Positions 25,340-33,515 of a stretch of 64,000 nucleotides of DNA are shown here, one piece after another. The DNA is from Leucobacter sp. 7(1) (GTDB lineage Bacteria > Actinomycetota > Actinomycetes > Actinomycetales > Microbacteriaceae). The DNA lies in NCBI RefSeq assembly GCF_900163635.1, contig NZ_FUID01000026.1, forward strand, positions 168,872-232,871, given 5' to 3'. Under the pieces are notes generated by a model, which saw nothing but the letters and a program-made list of their open reading frames with translations, was not told the DNA's origin and ran no database searches. The stretch's first letter is position 1, and each line of letters starts with the position of its first letter. The translations under genes and the position numbers were made by a program.

Positions 25340-26395
25340 ATGCGATCAATCTCAGGAAGCGATCACCTATACGAGCCCTCGATCCTTGACGACGAAGATG
25401 TGCAGCTCGTGCACGCGCTCCAGATTGCTCCCCGCGCATCCTGGACCAGCCTCGCTCCCATCCTGGGCGTGCACAGCACCACGCTCGCGGCACGGTGGAA
25501 GCGACTGTCAGACTCCGGGATCGCGTGGGTTGCGGCCCACTCCGTCAACACTCGGCTGTGCCCGGTCACGGCGTTCATTGAGGTGATGTGTGAGCTCACT
25601 CGACGCGACGAGGTGATTCGGGCGCTCACCGCGATCCCTGACGTGGTTTCGCTCGACATCTCGGCCCGACACCGGGATCTGCTCCTGGTGATTTCGGTGC
25701 CCACGATCGCGCACCTCTCTGAGCGCACCTTGCCACTCATTGCGGCGGTCGCCGGAGTGGAGCACATCGAGACTTCGATCTGTACTCGGATGCACGTCGC
25801 CGGCGACAGCTGGTCTGTGCAGTCCCTCGGTCCGGCACAGGCCCGACTTGTGTCGCAGCTGGCCGCGCGGACGCGTCCGCGAGCGCATGGCTCGGCACCG
25901 CGGGTGAGTACCGAGGTCCTGAACGCGCTTGCGATCGACGGGCGGCTCTCTGCCTCTGAGATCGCCCGCCGCCTCGAATTGAGCGAAGCGACGGTGCGAC
26001 GGCAGATCCGTGCCGCGATCGATCACGGCCTTGTGAACCTGCGCTGCGAACTCGCGCAGGATGTGAGCGGTACCCCCATTACGGCCCAGTGGTTTGCAAC
26101 AGTCCCGGCGAGTGAGCACGAGGCGCTCGCGCGGCGCGTGGCTCAGATCCCGGGCGTCCGCCTGTGCGCCTCGACCACGGGGCGCACGAATATCCTGCTG
26201 ACGTTTTGGCTGCGATCGATCTCGGACGTGCCCAGGATCGAGGCGCTCCTCGCGGAGGCCGTCCCAGCGATTGTGTTCCGAGAGAGCGCGATTGCGCTGC
26301 GCATCGTCAAGCGCGTCGGCTGGCAGCTCGGCGACGGGGGGCGCGCTACGGGGGAGGTCGTCCCGCCGCCCTGGGATGGAACGGCCCCGCGGTGA
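25340..26395 (+). CDS. Double-module Lrp/AsnC-family regulator
   Basis: About 351 residues, twice the size of an ordinary Lrp. First HTH: LAPILGVHSTTLAARWKRL, followed by a RAM-like ligand domain (FIEVMCELTRRDEVIRALTA). Second HTH: SASEIARRLELSEATVRRQI, again followed by a RAM-like domain. Duplicated AsnC proteins of this kind are common in actinobacteria. Start at ATG 25340 rather than the upstream open frame, since the first HTH begins about 20 residues after it and the upstream part holds the divergent promoter. Likely regulates the divergent amidohydrolase and MHS transporter genes. Confidence 0.8.
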   Translation: MRSISGSDHLYEPSILDDEDVQLVHALQIAPRASWTSLAPILGVHSTTLAARWKRLSDSGIAWVAAHSVNTRLCPVTAFIEVMCELTRRDEVIRALTAIPDVVSLDISARHRDLLLVISVPTIAHLSERTLPLIAAVAGVEHIETSICTRMHVAGDSWSVQSLGPAQARLVSQLAARTRPRAHGSAPRVSTEVLNALAIDGRLSASEIARRLELSEATVRRQIRAAIDHGLVNLRCELAQDVSGTPITAQWFATVPASEHEALARRVAQIPGVRLCASTTGRTNILLTFWLRSISDVPRIEALLAEAVPAIVFRESAIALRIVKRVGWQLGDGGRATGEVVPPPWDGTAPR

Positions 26396-26422
26396 GGGGC
26401 GAACCGGCGTGCTCGGCCCACA

Positions 26423-26474
26423 ACGCACCGGTGGCGGTGGATCCCTGCGCAGGGATCCACCGCCACCGGTGCGT
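26423..26474. terminator. Perfect 52-bp palindrome between convergent genes
   Basis: Every base of 26423-26448 is complementary to its mirror in 26449-26474, with no spacer; the centre reads CCCTGCGCAGGG. It lies between the stop codons of the Lrp/AsnC gene and the aminotransferase gene, so it most likely ends transcription in both directions. In RNA the central bases would form the loop. There is no T tract on either side. Confidence 0.7.
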
Positions 26475-26482
26475 GAGCGAGG

Positions 26483-27685
26483 TTACTCTGAGAGCAGCGC
26501 CTGGATGCGACGCACGCCCTCGAGGATCGCGTCGTCTCCCAGCGCGTAGCTGAAGCGCAGGTAGCCGGAGGGGCCGAATGCCTCGCCGGGTACCGCGGCG
26601 ACCTCGGCGTGCTCGAGGATCAGATCAGCGAGCTCGAGTGAAGTTGCCGGGGTGACGCCGCGCACCGGCTTGCCGAGCGCTGCGGACACGTCGACGTAGG
26701 CGTAGAACGCGCCCTCCGGCGTGGGGCAGTTGAACCCGGGAACCTTGTTGAGCTCCTCGACAATCAGCTTGCGCCGGCGGTCGAATGCGAGCCGCATCTC
26801 CTCGATCGGCTCCTGCGGTCCGGTCAGAGCCGCGATCGCTGCGCGCTGCGCGATGTTGTTGATGTTCGAGGTCATGTGCGACTGCAGGTTCGAGGCACCC
26901 TTGATGATGTCGGCGGGGCCGATCATCCAGCCGAGTCGCCAGCCCGTCATCGCGTAAGTCTTGGCGACACCGTTGACGAGGATCGTGCGGTCCTGCAGTG
27001 CGGGGGTTGCCTCGGCGATCGAGATCGCGCGGACCCCGTCATACGTGAGGTTCTGGTAGATCTCGTCCGCGACGACCCAGAGGCCGTGTGCCTCGGCCCA
27101 GTCGCCGATCGCCTTCGTTTCCTCGGGGGAATACACGGCACCGGTGGGGTTCGACGGCGACACGAAGAGCAGCACCTTGGTGCGCTCCGTGCGGGCGGCC
27201 TCGAGCTGCTCAACGGTGACCTTGTAGCCCTGATCCGAGCCGGCAAATACCTCAACAGGCACACCACCGGCGAGCTGCACTGCCTCCGGGTAGGTGGTCC
27301 AGAACGGGGCGGGAAGGATGACCTCGTCGCCCGGATCCAGCAGCGCCTGGAACGACTGGTAGACGGCCTGCTTGCCGCCATTCGTCACGATGACCTGAGA
27401 CGGATCAATGGCCCAGCCCGAATCGCGAGCGGTCTTCTCCGCGATCGCACGCTTCAGTTCAGGAAGCCCTGCGGCGGCGGTGTACCGGAAGTTCTTGGGA
27501 TCGTCGAGGGCGACGCGCGCCGCATCCACGATGTGAGCGGGGGTCGCGAAATCAGGCTCGCCCGCGGCGAAACTGATCACTGGGCGGCCCTCCGCCTGGA
27601 GCGCCTTCGCCTTGGCATCAACCTTGAGCGTGGCGGACTCCGCGATAGCGGCAATCTTTTTTGACAGACGAGAGATGTTGGTCAC
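26483..27685 (-). CDS. PLP-dependent aspartate-type aminotransferase (class I)
   Basis: About 400 residues. Class I fold features: [88 protein letters not shown], and the Schiff-base lysine in [16 protein letters not shown]. This is the bacterial Ib-type AspAT group, which also accepts other amino acids. GTG 27685 is chosen: TAGACT (minus strand, 27698-27693) is a -10 element seven bases before it and the conserved SRLSKKI start follows at once. The longer frame from 27748 lacks support. Confidence 0.88.
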   Translation of the reverse strand: MTNISRLSKKIAAIAESATLKVDAKAKALQAEGRPVISFAAGEPDFATPAHIVDAARVALDDPKNFRYTAAAGLPELKRAIAEKTARDSGWAIDPSQVIVTNGGKQAVYQSFQALLDPGDEVILPAPFWTTYPEAVQLAGGVPVEVFAGSDQGYKVTVEQLEAARTERTKVLLFVSPSNPTGAVYSPEETKAIGDWAEAHGLWVVADEIYQNLTYDGVRAISIAEATPALQDRTILVNGVAKTYAMTGWRLGWMIGPADIIKGASNLQSHMTSNINNIAQRAAIAALTGPQEPIEEMRLAFDRRRKLIVEELNKVPGFNCPTPEGAFYAYVDVSAALGKPVRGVTPATSLELADLILEHAEVAAVPGEAFGPSGYLRFSYALGDDAILEGVRRIQALLSE

Positions 27686-27692
27686 GAAGGCA

Positions 27693-27698
27693 AGTCTA
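27693..27698 (-). promoter_or_regulatory. -10 element of a leaderless aminotransferase promoter
   Basis: TAGACT on the minus strand, seven bases before GTG 27685. No ribosome-binding site fits between. Confidence 0.5.
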
Positions 27699-27840
27699 GG
27701 CGGTGAGAGTGCCCCGCGGCGAATACATTCTCCGGGTGCTCCCGGCACCCAAATTGCGGTCCAGGACCGGGTGGGTAAATCGGGGGTGAAGCAAGGTTCA
27801 TGGTGTGGTCACGCGCCCGTGTTCCGGCCGTCACGCTGTC

Positions 27841-27869
27841 TTGACAACTTGGATCGGGTGCCCGGATTT
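27841..27869 (+). promoter_or_regulatory. Candidate promoter of the metallophosphoesterase gene
   Basis: A consensus -35 TTGACA (27841-27846) is followed after 17 bases by GGATTT, a weak -10. GAGGAGGA lies about ten bases before ATG 27897. Confidence 0.4.
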
Positions 27870-27896
27870 TCGGGTCCCTGCTGAGGAGGAACACGC

Positions 27897-30332
27897 ATGT
27901 CGAAACGGAAGATCGCCGCGCTTGCGCTGAGCGGTGTCGCGCTCCTGGGGGCGCAAGCTGTATTCCCCAGTGCGGCCCCGGCCGCCGCTGTGGCCGAAAC
28001 TGGGCAGGGCGTCCCCGCGGCTCCCGAGATCAGTCTGCTGAGCGGGCGTTACATCGGTCCGCAAACCGTCACACTCACCGCTGCTGCGGGCACCGAAATC
28101 AGATACACCCTCGATGGGACCCATCCCACGCGTCACAGCGCGCTGTATTCGGCACCCCTCTCGATCGACGCCAGCGCCAACGTCAGCGCGGTCGCGTTCA
28201 CGGATCGGACGGCAAGCGTGCCCGCGATCAGTGGGATCCTGATCAAGACCGCCGAGGAGCCGCTTGCGCAGTTCGCGGTCATGAGCGACATCCATCTCTC
28301 CACGGGCGACGAGGTGCAGCAGCGCAAATGGGCGGGGTACTTTGACACGCTGCAGCGGATCGCCCCGAGCCCGGACGCGCTGATTTCAAACGGTGATCAG
28401 ATCAACGACAACTCCTTCAACAGTGCGGCCGATCACCGGTTCCCTCGCGCGATGCTGGAGCAGAACCTCGCGCGGACCGGAATGTCCGACACGCAGGTCA
28501 TGATGACGTTCGGCAATCACGACGACTACGTCACCCGCATGGCGGAGCAGTACCCCGAGGAATGGTTCCCGGGGACCACGGGCTACTACGAGAGCGCCAT
28601 TGGAGAGTTTCCGGCGTTTGTCGTTAACACGGAGTCGTGGAGCGCGACGCAAGCGGCGTGGCTGTACGGTCGCCTCTCCGAGATAGCGCAGGATCCCGCG
28701 ACCCAGCACCTCCCGATCTTTGTGTTTGGGCACCGCCCGATACCTGCGACAGTGTGGGACGGGGCGCAGGCCTCGAACGGCGGCCTGAAGTCCAACCTCT
28801 CCGACTTCCCGCAAGTGATGTACTTCTCCGGACACTCGCATCTCAACATCACTGATGAGCGCTCGATTCATCAGGAAGACTTCACCTCGGTCAACGAGGG
28901 CTCGATGTCCTACGGCGAGAACGACGGGAAGTTTCAGATATTCGGAGCGGGTCTCGCACGCGATGCGACGATTCCGACCGCGCAATCAGTGGTGGTGGAC
29001 GTGTACGCGGATCGCGTCGAGATCGACCGCATCAACTACGCGGCGCAGCCTGGTCGCACCTACGACGACGCGGGCAACTGGACGTTCCAGGCCGATCCGC
29101 CGTTTGCGTCAACGGGGTCGCTCGCCGGCCCGAGCTGGGTGGTTGCTCGCGGCGCGACCCCCGCGGAGGTGCGGGCCAAGTTCACGTACACGAGCGCGAA
29201 CCGCAACACCTCGGCACCCGCCTGGGGCGAGGGCCAGCCGACGGTGCGTCAGACGGAGTCTGGCCCTGTACTGCGGCTGCCGCAGGCTGCGGACGACCAG
29301 TTCGCGGCGGAGTACACGCTCAGCGTGCGAGACGTCGCGACGGACGAGATCACCGACCTTGTGCCCGTGAACGGGCGCATCTACTCGGACTACGTCGTCG
29401 CTCCGAAACCTGCCGTCCTCGATATCCCGCTGGCAGTCAGAGCCGGCAACAAGGTCGGGCAACCAGTGGACCGCACGCTGACAATCGGGCGCGAGTATGA
29501 AGCGACGCTTGTTGCGTTCGATTCGTACCAGAATCGGAGTGAGCCGCGAGCGTTCCGGTTCGTGGCCGGCGCGATCGACCGAACTCCGCTCGATGCCGCG
29601 GTCGCCGAGGCCGAATCCGTGATTGCTCAGACGTCCCGGGTGTTGGGGATCCTCACGCCCGCGGAGGCTGCCGACTACGAGCTGGCGATTGCCGATGTGC
29701 CAACGGCTGAGGCCGCGTTGGCCGCGCTCACCGAGTTGCTGCCCGAGGCACCCGCAACGCAGGATGCCGCTGACGCCCTGAGCTTTGCGGTGGCCGACGC
29801 AACCGCCGCGGTCCAGACGATGCTTGTGGCGGTGGATCGCGTACCGCTCGGCGCGGCGATCCATGCCGCGGAAACGGCGCTTGACGCAGCACCGAAATCC
29901 GGAGCTCGTTCGGGTGCGGCGCCGGCCGGCGTGGCCGCGGCCGAGCGGGAATTCCGGGCGCAGCTCGCCTCCGCGATAGACCTGCAGGGAACGCTGAACG
30001 TGGCGCAGCCCAAGCTTGACGCAGCGGCCGCGGCGCTCACCGAGGCGCAGGCTGCATGGGCGAAGGCGGTTGCGGAACAGCCCGGTGGGGAAACCCCCGG
30101 TGGTGAGACGCCGGGTGGAGAGAAGCCTGGTGGGAAGCAGCCGGGGACGGAACAGCCGGGGAAGGTGCCCGGAGAGGGTACTCAGACGGCCGGTGAAGGG
30201 TCGGCTGGGGCCGGCAAGCTCGCTCGGACGGGTGACGCGGGGAACGTGGGGACGGCGCTCGTGTGCGCTGCGGGACTGGCCGCTGCGGGAACGCTGCTCC
30301 TGGGGGTGCGGCGGGCGCAACGGCGTCAGTAA
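27897..30332 (+). CDS. Secreted metallophosphoesterase with LAxTG wall anchor
   Basis: 811 residues. Order: signal peptide (1 to about 37, ending near APAAAVA); a chitobiase/hexosaminidase C-terminal-like beta-sandwich (about 45-105, with EIRYTLDGTHPT); a calcineurin-type metallophosphoesterase (about 120-370) with SDIHLS, SNGDQIND, FGNHDDY, FGHRPIP and SGHSHLN metal motifs; beta domains; an Ala-rich helical region (about 560-730); a repeated PGGE/PGGK linker; then LARTG (about 776-780), a hydrophobic helix and an Arg-rich tail. LAxTG is the class E sortase recognition form in high-GC Gram-positives, so it is probably wall-attached. Substrate unknown; members cleave phosphomono- or diesters. 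Confidence 0.83.
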   Translation: MSKRKIAALALSGVALLGAQAVFPSAAPAAAVAETGQGVPAAPEISLLSGRYIGPQTVTLTAAAGTEIRYTLDGTHPTRHSALYSAPLSIDASANVSAVAFTDRTASVPAISGILIKTAEEPLAQFAVMSDIHLSTGDEVQQRKWAGYFDTLQRIAPSPDALISNGDQINDNSFNSAADHRFPRAMLEQNLARTGMSDTQVMMTFGNHDDYVTRMAEQYPEEWFPGTTGYYESAIGEFPAFVVNTESWSATQAAWLYGRLSEIAQDPATQHLPIFVFGHRPIPATVWDGAQASNGGLKSNLSDFPQVMYFSGHSHLNITDERSIHQEDFTSVNEGSMSYGENDGKFQIFGAGLARDATIPTAQSVVVDVYADRVEIDRINYAAQPGRTYDDAGNWTFQADPPFASTGSLAGPSWVVARGATPAEVRAKFTYTSANRNTSAPAWGEGQPTVRQTESGPVLRLPQAADDQFAAEYTLSVRDVATDEITDLVPVNGRIYSDYVVAPKPAVLDIPLAVRAGNKVGQPVDRTLTIGREYEATLVAFDSYQNRSEPRAFRFVAGAIDRTPLDAAVAEAESVIAQTSRVLGILTPAEAADYELAIADVPTAEAALAALTELLPEAPATQDAADALSFAVADATAAVQTMLVAVDRVPLGAAIHAAETALDAAPKSGARSGAAPAGVAAAEREFRAQLASAIDLQGTLNVAQPKLDAAAAALTEAQAAWAKAVAEQPGGETPGGETPGGEKPGGKQPGTEQPGKVPGEGTQTAGEGSAGAGKLARTGDAGNVGTALVCAAGLAAAGTLLLGVRRAQRRQ

Positions 30333-30337
30333 GCGTG

Positions 30338-30373
30338 CCGGGGTGTCGCTGGCGAGCGTTCGCGACACCCCGG
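30338..30373 (+). terminator. Hairpin terminator after the metallophosphoesterase
   Basis: CCGGGGTGTCGC (30338-30349) pairs perfectly with GCGACACCCCGG (30362-30373). No T tract. Confidence 0.6.
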
Positions 30374-30390
30374 TCACCCTCACGCCCGGT

Positions 30391-30420
30391 TCGACAAACC
30401 CGCCCGGGATCCCGTACAGT
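30391..30420 (+). promoter_or_regulatory. Candidate promoter of the tRNA-Trp/secE/nusG unit
   Basis: TCGACA (30391-30396) and TACAGT (30415-30420) with an 18-base spacer, about 80 bp before the tRNA. Confidence 0.4.
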
Positions 30421-30503
30421 AGCGTGAGGTAGTTGACTTCTGCCAAAATTTCCTATGCCTGAAGGTTCGTCCTCAGGTAGGAACACGCAGAGTGAATTTC
30501 CAT

Positions 30504-30579
30504 AGGGCGGTGGCTCAATTGGTAGAGCAGCGGTCTCCAAAACCGCAGGTTGCAGGTTCGAGTCCTGTCCGCCCTGCCA
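30504..30579 (+). tRNA. tRNA-Trp (anticodon CCA)
   Basis: 76 nt. The acceptor arms AGGGCGG and CCGCCCT pair perfectly, followed by G and an encoded CCA. The D-arm region is GGCTCAATTGGTAGAGC. The anticodon loop is CTCCAAA in the stem CGGT/ACCG, giving CCA. The T arm is GCAGGTTCGAGTCCTGT. tRNA-Trp just before secE-nusG-rplKA is a conserved arrangement in actinobacteria. Confidence 0.95.
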
Positions 30580-30580
30580 C

Positions 30581-30610
30581 ACCTGTCCGGCGCTTCGGCG
30601 CCGGACAGGT
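30581..30610 (+). promoter_or_regulatory. UUCG-capped hairpin between tRNA-Trp and secE
   Basis: ACCTGTCCGGCGC (30581-30593), loop TTCG, GCGCCGGACAGGT (30598-30610): a perfect 13-bp stem with an extra-stable tetraloop two bases after the tRNA CCA end. No U tract follows, so it may guide tRNA 3' processing or partly attenuate secE rather than stop transcription. Confidence 0.6.
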
Positions 30611-30630
30611 CTATTGAAAGGAACGGCGTA

Positions 30631-30903
30631 GTGAGCAGCAGCGAAGTTGAGGAGAGCGGCGACCTCGTCGATCGCGCCAAGGCCGATCGCGCTGCAAAGC
30701 GCAACTGGTTCAGCCGGATCATCCTGTTTATCCAGCAGGTTGTCGCCGAGCTCAAGAAGGTTGTCACGCCGACCCGCAAAGAACTCATCAACTACACCCT
30801 CGTGGTCATCGCGTTTGTCGTGATCATGATGGCGCTCGTGTGGGCGCTCGATCAGGTGTTCGGGTTCATTACCGTCTTTATCTTCGGGACGCCTCTCAGC
30901 TAG
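30631..30903 (+). CDS. secE: Preprotein translocase subunit SecE
   Basis: 90 residues, single-TM actinobacterial SecE. FIQQVVAELKKVVTPTRKELINYT is the amphipathic helix typical of the family, followed by one membrane helix (LVVIAFVVIMMALVWALDQ). SecE clamps SecY in the membrane translocon. The start is GTG 30631, with AAAGGA about ten bases upstream; the frame upstream runs through the tRNA and is not coding. nusG begins 57 bp downstream. Confidence 0.92.
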   Translation: MSSSEVEESGDLVDRAKADRAAKRNWFSRIILFIQQVVAELKKVVTPTRKELINYTLVVIAFVVIMMALVWALDQVFGFITVFIFGTPLS

Positions 30904-30960
30904 TCGCCATCCCGCGACAGCCCACGGCCCCGCATTCCCCAGTACAGAAAGCATGAGCAG

Positions 30961-31782
30961 ATGACGAGCGAGACGAGCAACACCCCCGAGGCTGACCTCG
31001 ACGCGGCACTCGACGCGCTGGCGCACACGGTTGACCCCGACGCTGATGCCGCCGTCGAGGACGCGCTTGACATCGATTCCGCGGACGAGGCCGAGGCTGC
31101 CGCCAACGCGATCGTTGACGAGGAGACCGAAGAAGAAGCGGCCGAGGCCGTCGAGGGTGAAACCGCTGAGGATCCCTACAAGGCCTTCAAGAAGGACCTG
31201 CGCCGCCGCCCGGGCAAGTGGTTTGTGATCCACACCTATGCCGGGTACGAGCGCAAGGTGAAGTCGAACCTGTGGAACCGTCGCGAGACGATGGGCGCGG
31301 TCGACGACATCTACGAGATTCAAGTCCCCATGGAAGAGGTCATGGAGGTCAAGAACGGCCAGCGCAAGATGGTGACGCGCGTGCGCATCCCCGGCTACGT
31401 GCTCGTTCGTATGAACCTGACCGAGACGACCTGGTCAGTGGTGCGCCACACGCCTGGCGTGACCGGCTTCGTGGGCAACGCTCACAACCCCGTGCCGCTG
31501 CGTATCAACGAGGCCTTCGAAATGCTGAAGAGCACCGTTGAGCTCGAGCCGGCCGCGACCGCCAAGGGCAAGGCTGCCGCAACGGCCGCTGCGCAGGGCA
31601 ACGTCGAGATCGACTTCGAGGTCGGCGAGACGATCACGATCAAGTCGGGATCCTTCGAGGGCCTCCCGGGCACGATCAGCGAGATCAACCCGGCCGCGGG
31701 CAAGCTCACGGTTCTCGTGTCGCTCTTCGAGCGCGAGACTCCGGTTGAGCTTGGCTTCGATCAGGTCACCAAGATGGTCTAA
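30961..31782 (+). CDS. nusG: Transcription termination/antitermination protein NusG
   Basis: 273 residues. An acidic N-terminal extension of about 80 residues (Ala/Asp/Glu-rich, common in actinobacteria) precedes the NGN domain ([18 protein letters not shown] to TGFVGN) and a C-terminal KOW domain ([30 protein letters not shown]). It binds RNA polymerase and couples transcription with translation or Rho. The NGN-KOW linker contains an Ala/Lys-rich insert (about 195-210). Confidence 0.95.
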   Translation: MTSETSNTPEADLDAALDALAHTVDPDADAAVEDALDIDSADEAEAAANAIVDEETEEEAAEAVEGETAEDPYKAFKKDLRRRPGKWFVIHTYAGYERKVKSNLWNRRETMGAVDDIYEIQVPMEEVMEVKNGQRKMVTRVRIPGYVLVRMNLTETTWSVVRHTPGVTGFVGNAHNPVPLRINEAFEMLKSTVELEPAATAKGKAAATAAAQGNVEIDFEVGETITIKSGSFEGLPGTISEINPAAGKLTVLVSLFERETPVELGFDQVTKMV

Positions 31783-31801
31783 CTGCCGATCTGGCAGGAT
31801 T

Positions 31802-31838
31802 GAGAAAGGGCCCCGCGCAGCGCGCGGGGCCCTTTCTC
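31802..31838. terminator. Strong hairpin terminator after nusG
   Basis: GAGAAAGGGCCCCGCGC (31802-31818) and GCGCGGGGCCCTTTCTC (31822-31838) form a perfect 17-bp stem with an AGC loop; the right arm supplies the T-rich end. Confidence 0.85.
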
Positions 31839-32170
31839 TGTGTGTGCCCGGCCTCGGCATGCCCGTCCAAACTGAGCGAAATTATCTGGAGCTACGCGTA
31901 TTTCGCCAAAAACGGCTCGGGCGCGCGAATTTGCCTCGGTCGCGGTTCGTGGTCCGAGTGGGCGGCGGTAGTTGGCGGTGGCAGAACGTCGCGGTGGTGG
32001 CAGCGTGCCCGGTGTGAGCTCGAAGAGCAAGCTTCGCGGCTCTCGCGTGCAGGATCGCCGAATCTGCGGTAAGCTGCTGTGGTTGTGCGTTCGCGCGCAA
32101 CGCGACCGCGTCCGGATCGGCCGGAACTGCGGGAGAGCGGGGAAACTCGCTCGAAGGAAAGGAAACAATC
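31839..32170 (+). promoter_or_regulatory. nusG-rplK intergenic region with the rplK promoter
   Basis: About 330 bp with no gene I can support. It holds a promoter-like TGCGGTAAGCT with -10 TAAGCT at 32070-32075, which leaves a leader of about 90 nt before rplK. A GAAAGGAAA site lies about seven bases before ATG 32171. In many bacteria ribosomal protein L1 represses its own operon by binding such a leader; I cannot identify the L1 site with confidence here. Confidence 0.45.
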
Positions 32171-32599
32171 ATGGCTAAAGCCAAGAAGGTTACCGGTCTG
32201 ATCAAGCTTCAGATCGCTGCCGGCGCCGCCAACCCGGCACCCCCCGTGGGTCCCGCTCTGGGTCAGCACGGCGTCAACATCATGGAATTCTGCAAGGCGT
32301 ACAACGCTGCGACGGAGTCCCAGCGCGGCAACGTGGTCCCCGTTGAGATCACCGTGTACGAGGATCGCTCGTTCACCTTCGTGCTGAAGACCCCGCCGGC
32401 CGCTGAGCTCCTCAAGAAGGCCGCTGGCGTTCAGAAGGGTTCCGGCACGCCGCACACCGTCAAGGTTGCAAAGGTTACGGCCGAGCAGGTTCGCCAGATC
32501 GCCGAGCAGAAGCAGGCTGACCTGAACGCGAACGACATCGACGCTGCGTCGAAGATCATCGCGGGCACCGCTCGCTCCATGGGCATCACGGTCGAGTAA
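32171..32599 (+). CDS. rplK: 50S ribosomal protein L11
   Basis: 142 residues. [41 protein letters not shown] is the conserved L11 N-terminal domain, and the C-terminal RNA-binding domain ends with [17 protein letters not shown]. It binds the GTPase-associated centre of 23S rRNA and is the site of thiostrepton action. rplA follows after ten bases. Confidence 0.98.
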   Translation: MAKAKKVTGLIKLQIAAGAANPAPPVGPALGQHGVNIMEFCKAYNAATESQRGNVVPVEITVYEDRSFTFVLKTPPAAELLKKAAGVQKGSGTPHTVKVAKVTAEQVRQIAEQKQADLNANDIDAASKIIAGTARSMGITVE

Positions 32600-32609
32600 G
32601 GGTACGAAC

Positions 32610-33299
32610 ATGGCACAGAAGTCGAAGGCGTACCGCGCCGCTGTCGAGAAGATTCAGGCAGACAAGTTCTACACTCCCGCCGAGGCAGTCGCCCTGGCGA
32701 AGGAGACCGGTTCCACCAAGACCGACTCGACCGTTGAGGTCGCCGTCAAGCTTGGCGTGGATCCCCGCAAGGCAGACCAGATGGTGCGCGGCACCGTCAG
32801 CCTGCCCCACGGCACGGGCAAGACCGCCCGCGTCATCGTGTTCGCAGTGGGCCCCGCAGCCGAAGCAGCAATCGCTGCTGGCGCTGACGAGGTTGGCGGC
32901 GACGAGCTGATCGAGAAGGTTGCCGCAGGCTACACCGACTTCGATTCGGCTGTTTCGACCCCCGAGCTCATGGGCAAGGTTGGCCGTCTCGGTAAGGTGC
33001 TGGGCCCGCGTGGTCTGATGCCGAACCCGAAGACCGGTACCGTCACCCCGGACCCGGCCAAGGCCGTGACCGACATCAAGGGCGGCAAGATCGAGTTCCG
33101 CGTCGACAAGCACGCCAACGTGCACTTCATCGTCGGCAAGGCCTCCTTCACGGCTGACCAGCTCACCGACAACATCACGTCGGTGCTCGACGAGATCTCG
33201 CGTCTGAAGCCGTCCTCGGCAAAGGGCAAGTACGTGCAGAAGGGCGCCGTTTCGACGACCTTCGGCCCGGGCATCCCGCTCGACGTTTCGGGTCTCTAA
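32610..33299 (+). CDS. rplA: 50S ribosomal protein L1
   Basis: 229 residues. [40 protein letters not shown] and the L1 signature [20 protein letters not shown] (split across about residues 129-150) are present. It forms the L1 stalk near the E site and may autoregulate the rplKA mRNA. A strong terminator follows. Confidence 0.98.
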   Translation: MAQKSKAYRAAVEKIQADKFYTPAEAVALAKETGSTKTDSTVEVAVKLGVDPRKADQMVRGTVSLPHGTGKTARVIVFAVGPAAEAAIAAGADEVGGDELIEKVAAGYTDFDSAVSTPELMGKVGRLGKVLGPRGLMPNPKTGTVTPDPAKAVTDIKGGKIEFRVDKHANVHFIVGKASFTADQLTDNITSVLDEISRLKPSSAKGKYVQKGAVSTTFGPGIPLDVSGL

Positions 33300-33340
33300 G
33301 CATCCGCAACCTGGTGAGGCCGCTCGCGGCGTCACCGTCT

Positions 33341-33376
33341 CTGATCCCCCGGTTCTTTACGGAACCGGGGGATCAG
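33341..33376 (+). terminator. Hairpin terminator after rplA
   Basis: CTGATCCCCCGGTTC (33341-33355), loop TTTACG, GAACCGGGGGATCAG (33362-33376): perfect 15-bp stem. Confidence 0.85.
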
Positions 33377-33453
33377 TGCATTCCCGGCCGCGCCGCCGGA
33401 TCCGCCGGGCCACCTCGCGACACGCACTGAGGTGCTTCACGGATCGGACCTCC

Positions 33454-33513
33454 TAGTATGGGGGTATGCGCCCGGAAATTCCTCCCTCACCCGCACGCGG
33501 AGCCGCGGAGTAA
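33454..33513 (+). promoter_or_regulatory. Leaderless upstream ORF before the kinase gene
   Basis: A -10 element TAGTAT (33454-33459) lies six bases before ATG 33466, which opens a 15-codon frame (MRPEIPPSPARGAAE) ending in TAA at 33511-33513. The kinase GTG starts two bases later, and its GGAG site lies inside the last codons of the small frame. Translation of the small frame would thus deliver ribosomes to the kinase start. Confidence 0.45.
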
Positions 33514-33515
33514 TC

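Noticed and set aside
26423..26474. Palindrome as an insertion sequence end or att site
   Set aside because: No transposase, integrase, second copy or target duplication is visible in the window, and the site fits a terminator between convergent genes.
31839..32170. Small genes between nusG and rplK
   Set aside because: Several short frames exist on both strands but none has a ribosome site, conserved motif or plausible composition.
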